Origin: Boseongicola sp. H5
Lineage (GTDB): Bacteria; Pseudomonadota; Alphaproteobacteria; Rhodobacterales; Rhodobacteraceae
Direction: 5' to 3'
NCBI GenBank assembly: GCA_020622165.1
Contig: JACNMN010000004.1
Location: 186,001 to 250,000, forward strand
Length of the DNA: 64,000 bases
A model generated the notes under the pieces. That model was not told the origin of the DNA. It saw only the letters and a list, made by a program, of their open reading frames with translations, and did no database searches. Each line of letters starts with the position of its first letter. The stretch's first letter is position 1. The position numbers and the translations under genes were made by a program. Shown one piece after another: positions 48,127 to 58,324 of this stretch.

Positions 48127-49493
48127 TGGGTCGCCTCCTCTGTCGCGATCTCGGCCACTGGCGCAGCAGGCCGGTCCAGATATCCGGTGACGGATCGGGT
48201 GTTGCCGCCGAAAATCAGCTCGGCGGCCTCCATCACATCCTCCACCGTCGTGGCCGCGATGACATCGGGCCAGGCCTGAACGTCTTCCACCGTAAGCCCG
48301 CTTGTCAGGGCGACGCCATACTGGCGGGCCAGCCCTTGCACATTGTCCTGTGCGTAGATCTCGGACGCCGTGTACTGAAATTTGATCCGCTCGAACTGCG
48401 CCTCGTCGATGCCGGTTTCGAGGAATGTGGCGATAACCCGGTCAAGATCGGCCTCCGCCTCTTCCAGACTGACGCCCGGCACCGGCACGTTCAGAATGGT
48501 GAAGCTGGTGTCGTCGAGGCTCGTCCCCTGATAATAGGCGGTCGTGAAAAGAGAGCGTTCCTCTTCGATCTGCAAGGTCCGGCTGAGCACCGATGTCGTC
48601 CCGCTCCCGCCCAGAACCTGCGCGAGAAGAGCCAGCGCGGCGGCCTCTTCCTGTGCGCCGCTGTCGCGCTCCGGGGCCAGATAGGCGCGGCTGACATAGG
48701 GGTTGGCAACACGCCCGTCTTCATAGCGCACGGTGCGGTCGGCGATATGATCGGGTTCCGACGGGCGCAGTCGCGGCGGCAGATCGGGCGAGGGTTCAAG
48801 CGGGCCGTAATGCTCTTCGGCAAGGGCGCGCACCTCGTCCGGCGTCACGTCGCCGGCCACGATCAGAATGGCGTTGTTGGGAGCATAGAACCGTTCGTAG
48901 AACTCCAACGCATCTTCCCGATCCAGCGACAGCATCTCGTGCCGCCAGCCGATGATCGGGATCCGGTAGGGATGGTTGAGGTAGAGGGCCGCGCGCAATT
49001 GCTCGTTGAAAAGAGCGCCCGGGCTGCTGTCGGTCCGCTGCGCGCGTTCCTCCAGCACGACGCTGCGTTCGGTCACTACATCGGCCTCGGTGATCACGAG
49101 ATCCCGCATGCGGTCGGCTTCCATCTGCATCATGAGGCCAAGCCGGTCGGCGGCCACCCGTTGGTGATAGGCGGTGTAGTCCCATGAGGTGAAGGCGTTG
49201 TCGGTACCGCCATTGGCCTCCACGATCCGGCTGAACTCGCCGTTTTCCAGATCGTCGGTGGATTTGAACATCAGATGTTCCAGAAAATGCGCGATGCCGG
49301 AGACGCCGGGCGGCTCATCCGCGGCACCGGTGCGATACCAGACCATATGCACCACGGCGGGGCTGCGATGATCCTCGATGACCACGGCTTCCATCCCGTT
49401 TTCAAGCGTGAACTGCGTCACCTCGCCCGCAGCCCAGAGTGAGGAGGGAAGCGTCAGGGTCAGGGCAATCGTCAACAGGCGGCGCAATATCAT
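48123..49493 (-). CDS. M16 zinc metallopeptidase, active subunit
   Basis: A 456-residue M16 (pitrilysin/insulinase-type) peptidase with a signal peptide ending near LWAAGE. The inverted zinc motif is present as GIAHFLEHLMF (HxxEH), and the third ligand lies in VVTERSVVLEE. Protein goes to the periplasm. Start is ATG 49493, with GGAGG five bases upstream; the frame continues upstream to 49520. The paired inactive homologue follows directly. Substrate unknown, perhaps small periplasmic peptides. Confidence 0.92.
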   Translation of the reverse strand: MILRRLLTIALTLTLPSSLWAAGEVTQFTLENGMEAVVIEDHRSPAVVHMVWYRTGAADEPPGVSGIAHFLEHLMFKSTDDLENGEFSRIVEANGGTDNAFTSWDYTAYHQRVAADRLGLMMQMEADRMRDLVITEADVVTERSVVLEERAQRTDSSPGALFNEQLRAALYLNHPYRIPIIGWRHEMLSLDREDALEFYERFYAPNNAILIVAGDVTPDEVRALAEEHYGPLEPSPDLPPRLRPSEPDHIADRTVRYEDGRVANPYVSRAYLAPERDSGAQEEAAALALLAQVLGGSGTTSVLSRTLQIEEERSLFTTAYYQGTSLDDTSFTILNVPVPGVSLEEAEADLDRVIATFLETGIDEAQFERIKFQYTASEIYAQDNVQGLARQYGVALTSGLTVEDVQAWPDVIAATTVEDVMEAAELIFGGNTRSVTGYLDRPAAPVAEIATEEATQ

Positions 49494-49588
49494 CAAGACC
49501 TCCGACAGGGCGGGAAACACAGGCGTTCACGGCAACATAAGCGCCGAAGCAGACGCATCAACCTTCCTGACGGGGCTGTGATGGGGGA

Positions 49589-50104
49589 TCACTCGGCCGG
49601 GTCGGGCGGGGCGGCAGGCGTACGGATGCCGGCGCGGCGCATCCGTTCCAGTTCGGCATATTGATCCAGTGACAGCGGGCGATAGGCGCGATGATAGACA
49701 TTCACGTTGAAGACCCGCTCCAGCAGCCGGCCATCATTGTCGCGGCGGTATTCCAGATCCTCGCTTGCCAGCGTCTCGCGGATGCCGGCGCCGATACCGA
49801 ACCGACCGGCATAACCGACCAGCCCGCCATTGTCGCGGCTGGCGCGTTCGATATTGCCGCCAAGAGCCGCGATGGCGTCGGCTTCCGGGTTGGGGTCGAC
49901 GCGGTTGGGCCCGCCCGGGGTCGGCGGCGGCAGTTCGGCGAAGCTGGGCGGCATTTCAAGGGGGCGCGTCGGCAGGATCGAAAACTCGTCCGGCCCGTCC
50001 CCGTCTGCCGTGATGTTCAGCAGACGCGGGTCGCTTCGGCTGCATCCCGCAACCATGACCAGCACCAATCCCGTCGCTATCAGACCGCGCCACCGCATCA
50101 TCAT
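49589..50104 (-). CDS. DUF3035 lipoprotein
   Basis: A 171-residue lipoprotein: MMMRWRG, a hydrophobic segment and VAGCS with the lipidated Cys at residue 21. The mature part is Pro-rich and contains FSILPTRPLEMPPSFAELPPP (split), FGIGAGIRETLASEDLEYR and AYRPLSLDQYAELERMR, matching DUF3035, a family found between lspA and M16 peptidase genes. Function unknown. Three consecutive ATG codons are possible starts; the second best fits AAGGAG upstream. Confidence 0.8.
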   Translation of the reverse strand: MMMRWRGLIATGLVLVMVAGCSRSDPRLLNITADGDGPDEFSILPTRPLEMPPSFAELPPPTPGGPNRVDPNPEADAIAALGGNIERASRDNGGLVGYAGRFGIGAGIRETLASEDLEYRRDNDGRLLERVFNVNVYHRAYRPLSLDQYAELERMRRAGIRTPAAPPDPAE

Positions 50105-50145
50105 CGTCTCCTTCGGGCCGGGTGTAACCGATCAAACGCCCGGCG

Positions 50146-50619
50146 TCACGTGGTGATCTTCTTCGCATCCGCGAAGATGAGCAAGCCAAACGCGCCCAGA
50201 AATATCCCTATATCGGCAAGGTTGAAGGCAAATGGGTTCACGATGCCACAGCACGACACGTTCAGAAAATCCGCCACGGCGCCATAGATCACCCGATCAA
50301 GGACATTGCCGAGCGCGCCGCCCACGATCGCACCTGCCGAAAGAAGCGCCACCGGACGGGTCAGCCCGGTCTTGGCCCACCATAATATCCAGGCCGAAAT
50401 GGATATGGCCAAGGCGATCAGGATCCAGCGCATTGCATCCGGGCTTCCGGAAAACAGGCCGAAATTGATACCTGTGTTCCAGCCCATGTGAAAATTCAGA
50501 AACGGCGGCCAGACGGCGATATGCCCGATCTCGTCCAGCCGCATCCAGTGGACGACGGCCCATTTGCTGAGCTGATCGGCGGCGAACCAGAACAGGGCGG
50601 ACAGGAAAACAAGGCGCAT
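50146..50619 (-). CDS. lspA: Lipoprotein signal peptidase (signal peptidase II)
   Basis: LspA removes the signal from prolipoproteins after lipid attachment, in the inner membrane. The 157-residue protein has four hydrophobic segments. The first catalytic Asp is in AADQLSKW near residue 15, the second motif reads [22 protein letters not shown] (split over about 100-122) with its two Asp residues. It lies 21 bases downstream of purH and upstream of a DUF3035 lipoprotein. Confidence 0.94.
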   Translation of the reverse strand: MRLVFLSALFWFAADQLSKWAVVHWMRLDEIGHIAVWPPFLNFHMGWNTGINFGLFSGSPDAMRWILIALAISISAWILWWAKTGLTRPVALLSAGAIVGGALGNVLDRVIYGAVADFLNVSCCGIVNPFAFNLADIGIFLGAFGLLIFADAKKITT

Positions 50620-50640
50620 TCTGAAAAGGGCTCCCTTTGG

Positions 50641-52230
50641 TCAGTGCCGGAAATGGCGCATGCCGGTGAAGACCATGGCAAGCCCGGCCTCGTCGGCCGC
50701 GGCAATCACCTCGTCATCCCGCATCGACCCGCCCGGCTGGATCACCGCCCGCGCGCCGGCCTCAGCTGCGGCCAGAAGCCCGTCCGCGAACGGAAAGAAG
50801 GCGTCGGAGGCCAGCACCGCCCCGATCGCGGGGCTTTCGGCCAGCCCCAGCACCTCGACCATATCGGTGGCCTTGCGCGCGGCGATGCGACTGCTGTCCA
50901 CGCGGCTCATCTGGCCTGCGCCAACGCCGACCGTCGCCTGATCCTTCACATAGACAATCGCGTTCGATTTCACGTGCTTGGCCACCTTCCAGGCAAACAG
51001 CAGATCGGCCAGTTCCCCGGGCTCGGGCGCGCGGCGGGTCACGACACGCAGGTCTTCCGGCCCGATATGGCCATTGTCCTTGTCCTGCACAAGAAACCCG
51101 CCCGAAACCTGCCGGAAGCTGAGCGATGCCGCGCGCGGATCCGGCAATCCACCGGTCGTCAAAAGACGCAGGTTCTTCTTTGCCGCAAAGATATCGCGCG
51201 CCGCAGGGTCGGCGCCAGGTGCAATCACGACTTCGGTGAAGATGCCGGTGATCGCCTCGGCAGTGGCGGCGTCCAGCGGCTGGTTCAGCGCGATGATCCC
51301 GCCGAAGGCGCTGGTCCGGTCGCAGTCGAACGCCCGGCCATAGGCCTCCGCAAGGGTCGCGCCACGGGCCACACCGCATGGATTGGCATGCTTGATGATG
51401 GCGCAGGCCGGCCCGTCCGCCGGGTCGAACTCGGCGACCAGTTCAAACGCTGCATCGGTGTCGTTGATATTGTTGTAGCTGAGCGCCTTGCCCTGATGCT
51501 GTTCGGCGGTCGCCACACCGGGCCGGGCGGAGCCATCGACGTAAAACGCCGCATGCTGATGGGGGTTTTCGCCGTAGCGCAAGGGCTGTGCCAGAACGCC
51601 CGCGAACGCGCGGCGATAGGGTGTCTGATCCTGATGCGCCGCCGCCATCCAGCCCGACACCGCGGCGTCATAGGCCGCGGTCCGGGCATAGGCCGTCCGT
51701 GCCATCAATTGCCGAAAGGCCAGCGGTGTCGCCCCGTCATGGGCGCCGAGTTCCGCCAGAAGCGCGCCGTAATCCTGCGTATCGACGATCACGGTGACGA
51801 ATGCGTGGTTCTTGGCGGCGGCGCGGATCATCGCCGGGCCGCCGATGTCGATGTTTTCCACGCATTCCGCGTAGTCCGAGCCCTTGGCCACGGTTTCTTC
51901 GAACGGATAGAGGTTCACGACCAGAAGATCGATCGCCCCGATCCCGTGGGTTTCCAGTGCGGCCTGATGGTCCGGATTGTCGCGCAGGGCGAGCAATCCG
52001 CCATGGACATTCGGGTGCAGCGTTTTCACGCGCCCGTCCATCATCTCCGGAAAGCCCGTCACCTCGGCCACATCCGTGACCTTCAGCCCGGCCTTGCGCA
52101 GCGCCTCCGCCGTGCCGCCGGTGGAGAGCAACTCCACCCCGCGTTCGGCCAGGGCGCGCCCCAGGTCCTCCAGCCCCGTCTTGTCGGATACGGAGATCAG
52201 CGCGCGGCGCAGCGGGACAAGCTCGGTCAT
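50641..52230 (-). CDS. purH: Bifunctional AICAR formyltransferase/IMP cyclohydrolase PurH
   Basis: PurH performs the last two steps of IMP synthesis. The 529-residue protein has the IMP cyclohydrolase half first ([45 protein letters not shown]) and the formyltransferase half second ([31 protein letters not shown] and [11 protein letters not shown]). ATG 52230 begins the fold; the frame upstream is extended by 22 unrelated codons. It lies 16 bases downstream of the heparinase-like gene. Confidence 0.96.
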   Translation of the reverse strand: MTELVPLRRALISVSDKTGLEDLGRALAERGVELLSTGGTAEALRKAGLKVTDVAEVTGFPEMMDGRVKTLHPNVHGGLLALRDNPDHQAALETHGIGAIDLLVVNLYPFEETVAKGSDYAECVENIDIGGPAMIRAAAKNHAFVTVIVDTQDYGALLAELGAHDGATPLAFRQLMARTAYARTAAYDAAVSGWMAAAHQDQTPYRRAFAGVLAQPLRYGENPHQHAAFYVDGSARPGVATAEQHQGKALSYNNINDTDAAFELVAEFDPADGPACAIIKHANPCGVARGATLAEAYGRAFDCDRTSAFGGIIALNQPLDAATAEAITGIFTEVVIAPGADPAARDIFAAKKNLRLLTTGGLPDPRAASLSFRQVSGGFLVQDKDNGHIGPEDLRVVTRRAPEPGELADLLFAWKVAKHVKSNAIVYVKDQATVGVGAGQMSRVDSSRIAARKATDMVEVLGLAESPAIGAVLASDAFFPFADGLLAAAEAGARAVIQPGGSMRDDEVIAAADEAGLAMVFTGMRHFRH

Positions 52231-52246
52231 GGTCGCTCCATCTAAG

Positions 52247-54013
52247 TCAGTGCCAGAGATCGTCCTGCTCGTAATCCCGGTGCCGACGCGGTGCATCGGT
52301 GGGTTTGGCCAGACTCCAGCTTACCGCGCTGCCATAATCGTTTAGCCGGGCGGAGAGAACGATCTGTTTTGTCGCGCGTGGCTTGAGCCGCCCGGTTTCA
52401 AGATAAACGGACTGATCGATCCGCATCTGCCCTTCGCCGCCATGGCGGAAAACCCATGTTTCGCCGCCTTTCACCGCCAGCGAAATCGCGTTGCCGCCCA
52501 TATCCAGTTTCGCCTCCACATCGGGATGCAGATGAAACCGGACCGAATAGCCAAGACCGTCGGGGCTCAACCGGGCCATCACCCGGTCCAGCACATCGCG
52601 ATCCGCCTCTGTCATCGCCGCAAGCCCGTCCTCCCCGCGCAGGAGCCGCCCGTCCTCCTCCAGCGACAGGCTGCGCAGATGCAGCAGGCCATGGGTCTTG
52701 CGATAGCCGTCATGGCTGAGCGCAATGGACCGTGCGCCGCCGCTTTGCGATTGCTGTACCTCCACCGTTTCCGGTCCGTCGATCAGGCTTTGCCTGACCA
52801 CACCGTGATCGGACGCGCGGGGGCCAAGCCGGGATGAGGAGTATCCCTCGATCGATAATGTCGAATGAGACGGGGTTGCCCGCCCGGCGCGCCGCCAGTC
52901 TGCGCCAAAACTGGCGCCGGAGCCGCAATTGACCACCACGGGGCGCCGTCCCGAGGACAGCTCAAAGGCCAATGTGCCCGCATGGGCGTTGAAGGCGCGG
53001 GCGCCCATCATCGGCGGGGCCGCGTCGACCACCACCGACACACGCCCGCCCGAAAGCCTTGCATACCCCATGGCAAGCCCGCTGGTGATCCCGGGCCGCA
53101 CACCGGATTGCGCCAGCGCGTGATCCAGCCGACCGGGCGCACCCCGGCCGCCGCCGTGGAACCGCGCCAAGCTGCCATCGGAATGGCGCAGGCTACGCAG
53201 CGTCGGTGCGATCCGCATGATCGCGGTGTTCACGGCCGGATCGGGGCGCCTGCCGGTTTCCCCGAGAATTGCCGAGACCCAGGTGAGCAGCGTGAACACT
53301 TCCAGCAATTCCTCGGGGTTGCGGGTGACGATGCCGCCGCTTGCGTCGATCTCGCGCGCGCATTCCTGCGCCAGCGCGCGTAAGGCCGGGGTCAGGTGCC
53401 GCTCCATCCCGGTCAGGGAGCAGGCGGAGTAGATCAACCCGGTCAGTGTCTCGAACCGGGGCAGACCGTGCGAACTGGCCCGCCAGCGCCGGGCCAGAAA
53501 TTCCGTCTGCCGGCCGAGGGTTTCGTAGAACAGCCGCCCGACCAGCCGGTCCTGTGCGTTCATCAGGAACAGCGCGTGGTTGATCCATCGGATCTGCCGC
53601 CGCCCGGTCAGATCGGGTGTCCAGCCGGGGCCGGCCCCGCGCCCATACCGTTTCAGCCACTCGGCAAGCCAGCTCTGCGCGACCGGCCGCCCGCTGCCAT
53701 CGGCGACCGCGGCCAGATGATCCAGCCACTCGAACCCGTGCAATTCGTCTTCGAACGCGTCACTGGGCGGGTCCAGGGCCCAGGGGCTGGTATCGGGGGC
53801 TTCGACAAAGATGCCCGCGAACATCAGATTGCCGGCCATCAACTGCCGCCCGCGCGTGTCGCTGCCTATGGTCCGCGGTTCGGGCTGCGAGACGAATCCG
53901 CGCGCCGCCTGACCCAGCCCGGCCCGCCACGCGGCCAGCCGGTTTTGCAATCGCGTCTTGCGTCCGGGGCGCGCCCGCAGGGCAACGGGGGCAGGGGACA
54001 AGGGGTCTGACAT
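52247..54013 (-). CDS. Heparinase II/III-family protein
   Basis: A 588-residue protein with a helical N-terminal half (toroid, about 100-330) and a C-terminal beta-sandwich of the Hepar_II_III type: [27 protein letters not shown] (split), [13 protein letters not shown], and [19 protein letters not shown]. The fold is that of polysaccharide lyases, but I see no signal peptide. It sits between rsmB and purH with 16-60 base gaps, a placement I recall as conserved in Rhodobacterales. A role in a surface or storage polysaccharide is inference. Confidence 0.83.
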   Translation of the reverse strand: MSDPLSPAPVALRARPGRKTRLQNRLAAWRAGLGQAARGFVSQPEPRTIGSDTRGRQLMAGNLMFAGIFVEAPDTSPWALDPPSDAFEDELHGFEWLDHLAAVADGSGRPVAQSWLAEWLKRYGRGAGPGWTPDLTGRRQIRWINHALFLMNAQDRLVGRLFYETLGRQTEFLARRWRASSHGLPRFETLTGLIYSACSLTGMERHLTPALRALAQECAREIDASGGIVTRNPEELLEVFTLLTWVSAILGETGRRPDPAVNTAIMRIAPTLRSLRHSDGSLARFHGGGRGAPGRLDHALAQSGVRPGITSGLAMGYARLSGGRVSVVVDAAPPMMGARAFNAHAGTLAFELSSGRRPVVVNCGSGASFGADWRRAGRATPSHSTLSIEGYSSSRLGPRASDHGVVRQSLIDGPETVEVQQSQSGGARSIALSHDGYRKTHGLLHLRSLSLEEDGRLLRGEDGLAAMTEADRDVLDRVMARLSPDGLGYSVRFHLHPDVEAKLDMGGNAISLAVKGGETWVFRHGGEGQMRIDQSVYLETGRLKPRATKQIVLSARLNDYGSAVSWSLAKPTDAPRRHRDYEQDDLWH

Positions 54014-54072
54014 GATGGCGATGTGCTGCTCTGCCTGTTTTATGCGCAGGATACCCGCGCGCGGGGACAGTG

Positions 54073-55323
54073 TCACCGCCTTTGCAGCAGCGCCATGTAA
54101 AACCCGTCCATTCCGCCAAGACCGGCCCAGAAATCCGGCCGCAGCCGAAGCCCGCCTTCGGGGCCGGACCACCCGGGTTCGCCCCCCAGAGAGACGGGAT
54201 CGACAGGTACCATCTCTAGATCGTCATGTCGCTTGAGTGCGGCTTTCACCTGGTTTTCGCCTTCGTTCGGCAATAGCGAACATGTGCAGTAGACCAGCCG
54301 CCCGCCGGGTTTGAGAAAATCTTTCGCCCGGTCCAGCATCTGCATCTGCAGCCGGGTCAGGGTTTCGACCTCTTCGGCGGATTTCACAAATGGCAGGTCG
54401 GGGTGGCGCCGGATGGTGCCTGTCGCCGAACAGGGTGCATCGAGCAGCACCGCGTCGAACGGTCCGCCGTTCCACTCCAACGCGTCGGCGATCACGATCT
54501 GCGCACTCAGCCCGGTTCGCGCCAGGTTTTCGCGGAGCCGCGCTATCCGGTCCTCGGAGATGTCCAGCGCGGTGACCGCGGCACCGCGCGCGGCGAGTTG
54601 CAGGGTTTTGCCCCCCGGTGCCGCACAGAGATCCAGCACCGAGGCGGACGCGACATCGCCCAGCAATCGCACCGGCAGCGCAGCGGCGGCATCCTGAACC
54701 CACCATGCGCCTTCGGCATATCCGGGCAGCGCGGAAACCTGCCCGTGGCTCAGACGCAAACTGCCCGTCGGCAGTGTCTGCGCACCCGGCACGGTCACGC
54801 CGTCGGTCTTGGGTGTCAGGTCGATCGGCGCGCCGGCCTGATGGGCGGCCTCGATCGCCAGCAGCACGTCATGACCGAACGCCTTGCCGATCGGCTTGCG
54901 AAGCCAAACGGGAAGCGGATGGGGCGGGGTCTTTTCCCAAGCTGCGGGGCCGTCCTCGGCCACCTTACGCAGAACCGCGTTGACGAGGCCCGAGGCGCGC
55001 GCGGTGCGGGGGTGCCGTTTTGCCAGCGCCACGGCGCTGTTCACGATGCCATGGGCGCCGCTGCCATCCAGCAGAAGCTCATAGGCCCCCAGGCGCAGGA
55101 TGTTCTGCACCGCCATGTTGGGCCGTCGCGCCAGATAGGGGCGCAGCACCGCATCGAGCCGCCCCAGATGGCGCAGCACCTCGGCGGTCAGCCGCTTGGC
55201 GCGCGCCGCATCCGCCGGCGGGAGTGCGCCCGTGTTCACATGGGACAGGAGCCGCTTTTCCCAGAGCACCTCGTAAAGTGCGTCAAGCGCTGCGCGGCGG
55301 GCGTCCAACCCTTCGAGCGACAT
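54073..55323 (-). CDS. rsmB: 16S rRNA cytosine-C5 methyltransferase (RsmB/NOP2 family)
   Basis: RsmB methylates C967 of 16S rRNA. The 416-residue protein has an N-terminal NusB-like RNA-binding domain (about 1-140) and a methyltransferase core with LDLCAAPGGKTLQLA, the Pro-Cys motif DAPCSATG and the catalytic YCTCSLLPNEGENQV. Length is normal. It is the first gene of a minus-strand run leading to purH and lspA, and it diverges from the DUF1674 gene. Confidence 0.92.
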   Translation of the reverse strand: MSLEGLDARRAALDALYEVLWEKRLLSHVNTGALPPADAARAKRLTAEVLRHLGRLDAVLRPYLARRPNMAVQNILRLGAYELLLDGSGAHGIVNSAVALAKRHPRTARASGLVNAVLRKVAEDGPAAWEKTPPHPLPVWLRKPIGKAFGHDVLLAIEAAHQAGAPIDLTPKTDGVTVPGAQTLPTGSLRLSHGQVSALPGYAEGAWWVQDAAAALPVRLLGDVASASVLDLCAAPGGKTLQLAARGAAVTALDISEDRIARLRENLARTGLSAQIVIADALEWNGGPFDAVLLDAPCSATGTIRRHPDLPFVKSAEEVETLTRLQMQMLDRAKDFLKPGGRLVYCTCSLLPNEGENQVKAALKRHDDLEMVPVDPVSLGGEPGWSGPEGGLRLRPDFWAGLGGMDGFYMALLQRR

Positions 55324-55395
55324 GCCTCTAATCCTCTTGCTCCGCCGATCTGCGGACGTATATCACAGAACGGAGCCACACAAGGAGCGCCCGGA

Positions 55396-55587
55396 ATGTC
55401 CGACGCCACGACAGAAGAGGACCGGCCAGCCCTGCCGCCCGCGGCGGAACGGGCCCTGGCCGAAGCGGAAGCGCGCCGCAAGGCGCGCGGTGAACCCGTC
55501 CTGCCGACGGAGTTGGGCGGGCGTGACGGGCCTGAGCCGGTGCGCTACGGCGATTGGGAAAAAAAGGGCCTGGCGATAGATTTCTGA
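55396..55587 (+). CDS. DUF1674 protein (SdhAF4/SdhE4-type assembly factor)
   Basis: A 63-residue protein whose C terminus reads ELGGRDGPEPVRYGDWEKKG, the conserved end of the DUF1674 family. Eukaryotic members (SDHAF4) help assemble the flavoprotein of succinate dehydrogenase; bacterial function is inferred. ATG 55396 follows AAGGAGCGCC. The following 217 bases to the convergent secreted-protein gene contain no recognised gene. Confidence 0.82.
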   Translation: MSDATTEEDRPALPPAAERALAEAEARRKARGEPVLPTELGGRDGPEPVRYGDWEKKGLAIDF

Positions 55588-55804
55588 GGCAAGCAGACAG
55601 CGCGACACTGTGCCCGATGATCTTTTTCGGGACTGTCGCCGGCGCTGACACGGATCTCCCGGGCGTGTTTCACCCTTGCGCAATCCACGATGTATTCCGC
55701 AGCGAGCCCGGGGGCGTAACGTGTCTTGCGCGAGGCCGGCAAGACCGGTTCGGCAACGGCTCTCCGGCATCGTATCCCGTTTGTTGATCATCGTACGGAT
55801 GCGT

Positions 55805-56158
55805 TTATCGCAGGCGCAGGTCCGCATAAATCCCGGCACCGCGATCCGAGGTGAACCGCAAGGTGTTCCCGTTCACCTGAACCAACTGGCAGTTGGGGCC
55901 AAGATCCTCGTCGCCGTAAAACAGATCGCGGCAGAAATACCGGCCATCCCAGTCCCACTGACCGGTCACCGCGGAGCCGAAGGCGCGGCCCACGATCTCT
56001 CCACTCGGGGTGACGTTCAGGCGAATGCCGAAGCGGGTCAGCTCCCGGCCCTCGACCAGGCTCACGAAACTCTCGCGGGTGTCCACGATGCTGAACTCGT
56101 CGGCCATGGCCGGCGCCGTCATACTCAGTGTCACCGCCAATGATATGCTGCGCAGCAT
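55805..56158 (-). CDS. Small secreted protein of unknown function
   Basis: A 117-residue protein with a Sec signal peptide (MLRSISLAVTLSMTAPAMA). The mature part reads IVDTRESFVSLVEGRELT, TRFGIRLNV, SAVTGQWDWDGRYFCRDL and GPNCQLVQVNGNTLRF; two Cys residues could form a disulfide. I do not recognise the domain. Homologues sitting beside dapB are, to my recollection, sometimes mislabelled dihydrodipicolinate reductase, yet no NAD-binding motif is present. Confidence 0.7.
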   Translation of the reverse strand: MLRSISLAVTLSMTAPAMADEFSIVDTRESFVSLVEGRELTRFGIRLNVTPSGEIVGRAFGSAVTGQWDWDGRYFCRDLFYGDEDLGPNCQLVQVNGNTLRFTSDRGAGIYADLRLR

Positions 56159-56215
56159 CGCGGATCTCCCTGTTTCCTGTGCACAAGCGCAATACGGATC
56201 AGCGGTGGTTCTGGA

Positions 56216-57028
56216 TCACCGCAATCCCAGAACGCTCACCATGGAGAACTCGCCCGGCCCCTTGCCCTGACCCCAGAGGGCCGCTTTCAGCGCACCGCGT
56301 GCGAAAATCCGCCGGTCCGTGGCCATATGGCGGAGCACAACCCGTTCCCCCGGGCCCGCGAAAAGCACATCATGCTCCCCCACGATGTCGCCGCCGCGGA
56401 TGGCCGAAAAGCCGATCCGCCCGGTTTCGCGCGCGCCAACCATACCGTCCCGGCCCCGGTCCGCCACATCATCCAGCGCGACACCGCGCCCCTCGGCCGC
56501 CGCGTCGCCCAGCATCAGCGCCGTGCCCGAGGGCGCATCGACCTTCTGATTGTGATGCGCCTCGATCACTTCGATATCGAAATCTTCGTCCAGCGCGGCG
56601 GCCACCTGCCGCGTCAACTGGACCAGCAGGTTCACGCCAAGGCTCATGTTCCCGGCCCGGACGATCGTCGCATGGCGGGCGGCGGCGGCGATCTTCTCCA
56701 GATCCGCGGCGGAGAGCCCGGTGGTCCCGATCACATGGACGCAGCGCGCCTGCGCCGTCAGAAGCGCATGGTCGACGGTGGCCTGCGGTGAAGTGAAATC
56801 GATTACCGCCTGCGCCTTGGCGATCACCTCCAGCGGGTCGTCGAAGACCGGCACGCCATTGCGGGCGCCCCCCATCGCCTCCCCAAGATCCTGGCCGACC
56901 CAGGCGTACCCTGTCCGCGCGGTCACGCCGACCAGATGCGCCTTGTCGCTGGCCTGAATGGTTTCGATGAGCATTCGGCCCATCCGGCCAGGGCCGCCCA
57001 TCACCGCGATGCCAACAGTTTCGCTCAT
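56216..57028 (-). CDS. dapB: 4-hydroxy-tetrahydrodipicolinate reductase
   Basis: DapB makes tetrahydrodipicolinate on the way to diaminopimelate and lysine. The 270-residue enzyme has the dinucleotide-binding start [17 protein letters not shown], the GTTGLS motif near 105, and the catalytic [16 protein letters not shown] near 157-172. Length is normal. It is divergent from rbfA with a 114-base gap that contains no clear site. Confidence 0.95.
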   Translation of the reverse strand: MSETVGIAVMGGPGRMGRMLIETIQASDKAHLVGVTARTGYAWVGQDLGEAMGGARNGVPVFDDPLEVIAKAQAVIDFTSPQATVDHALLTAQARCVHVIGTTGLSAADLEKIAAAARHATIVRAGNMSLGVNLLVQLTRQVAAALDEDFDIEVIEAHHNQKVDAPSGTALMLGDAAAEGRGVALDDVADRGRDGMVGARETGRIGFSAIRGGDIVGEHDVLFAGPGERVVLRHMATDRRIFARGALKAALWGQGKGPGEFSMVSVLGLR

Positions 57029-57142
57029 AGTCGTCCCTCCGGGCTTTGGCTTGGATGTAACCGAAGGTCACCCGGATCGCAAAGCGCTTGCTTGCACCGC
57101 GCCCGGTGATTCCATAAGTGCTGGGGCCAGAGGATTGAGCCA

Positions 57143-57547
57143 ATGGCAAAGAACAAGTTCCATGACGGCCCGGGCCCGTCGCAACGCCAGCTGCGGGTGG
57201 GCGAGCTGATCCGCCGCACGCTGGCCGATGTGCTGAACCAAGGCGATGTGCATGACCCGGAGCTGAACGCGATGTCGATCACCGTGGGGGAGGTGCGCGC
57301 CTCGCCCGATCTGAAGATCGCCACCGTCTATGTGATGCCGCTTGGCGGTGGTCAGCGGGAGGAGGCGATCGAGGCGCTGAAGCGCAACCGGTCGGAGCTG
57401 CGCCGCGCGATCAGCCGCGAAATGTCTCTGAAATACACCCCTGATCTGCGCTTCGTGATCGACGAGACATTTGACCGGATGGATGAAAGCCGCCGCCTTT
57501 TCGCGCAGGAGAAGGTGCGCCGGGATCTGGAGCGTGATCCGGAATGA
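57143..57547 (+). CDS. rbfA: Ribosome-binding factor A
   Basis: RbfA helps mature the 30S subunit and process the 5' end of 16S rRNA. The 134-residue protein has [17 protein letters not shown] at the N terminus, [20 protein letters not shown] and the KH-like end [18 protein letters not shown]. It overlaps the glycosidase gene by four bases and, with truB, forms an RNA-related group. Confidence 0.95.
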   Translation: MAKNKFHDGPGPSQRQLRVGELIRRTLADVLNQGDVHDPELNAMSITVGEVRASPDLKIATVYVMPLGGGQREEAIEALKRNRSELRRAISREMSLKYTPDLRFVIDETFDRMDESRRLFAQEKVRRDLERDPE

Positions 57548-58290
57548 TCCACCCGGCCATCCTTGCCCTTGTCGCGGGTCTTCTGGCCACACCTGCAGAG
57601 GCCGCCTGCAACGCCGTCACGTTCGACGGCGCGCGCTTCACGGTCTGCGAGATGAATACCGAAACGGATGACATCCGGCTGTTTCTGCGCGACGCGGAGG
57701 GACAGGTCTACGGCTCTTTCACACGTGTCGATCAAAGCCTGCCGGAGGGGCAGCGGCTTGGCTTCGCCATGAATGCCGGCATGTTCCATGACGACCGCGC
57801 GCCCGTGGGCCTCTACATTGAGGACGGCGTCGAACAGATGCGCGTCATCACGTCGGATGGGCCGGGAAACTTCGGCCTGTTGCCGAATGGCGTGTTCTGC
57901 CTTGAGGACGACCGCGCGCAGGTGATCGAAAGCCGCGCCTATGCCGCGGACCCGCCTAACTGCCGCTATGCGACCCAATCGGGGCCGATGCTGGTCATCG
58001 ACGGCGCGCTGCACCCGCGCTTCATCGAAGACAGCGACAGTCTTAATATCAGGAACGGTGTGGGGGTCGACGAGACCGGCACCCGTATCTTCATGGCCAT
58101 TTCCGACGATCAGGTGAACTTCCACCATTTCGCGCGCCTGTTCCGCGATGGTCTGGGGGTGCCGAACGCGCTCTTCCTCGATGGTCGTGTCTCGCGCCTC
58201 TATGCCCCGGGTGTCGGCCGCAGCGATCTGGGCTTTCCCATCGGGCCGATTCTGGGCACGGTTGTTGACGACGCCGCGCCGGGCGGGTAG
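57544..58290 (+). CDS. Phosphodiester glycosidase family protein (NAGPA/DUF2233-like)
   Basis: A 248-residue protein with a Sec signal peptide ending near PAEAACN. The mature domain contains [46 protein letters not shown] and [10 protein letters not shown], as in phosphodiester glycosidases that remove GlcNAc caps in animals. Bacterial substrates are unknown. It is coupled to rbfA by an ATGA overlap and followed by truB 34 bases on. Confidence 0.83.
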   Translation: MIHPAILALVAGLLATPAEAACNAVTFDGARFTVCEMNTETDDIRLFLRDAEGQVYGSFTRVDQSLPEGQRLGFAMNAGMFHDDRAPVGLYIEDGVEQMRVITSDGPGNFGLLPNGVFCLEDDRAQVIESRAYAADPPNCRYATQSGPMLVIDGALHPRFIEDSDSLNIRNGVGVDETGTRIFMAISDDQVNFHHFARLFRDGLGVPNALFLDGRVSRLYAPGVGRSDLGFPIGPILGTVVDDAAPGG

Positions 58291-58324
58291 CAGACCGGCC
58301 TTCACCGGGAGGACGGGAACACTC

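Noticed and set aside
55588-55804. Possible small gene between the DUF1674 and secreted-protein genes
   Set aside because: Short open frames exist on both strands, but none has a good ribosome site, recognisable domain or coding character, and no clear RNA hairpin with a T tract is present.
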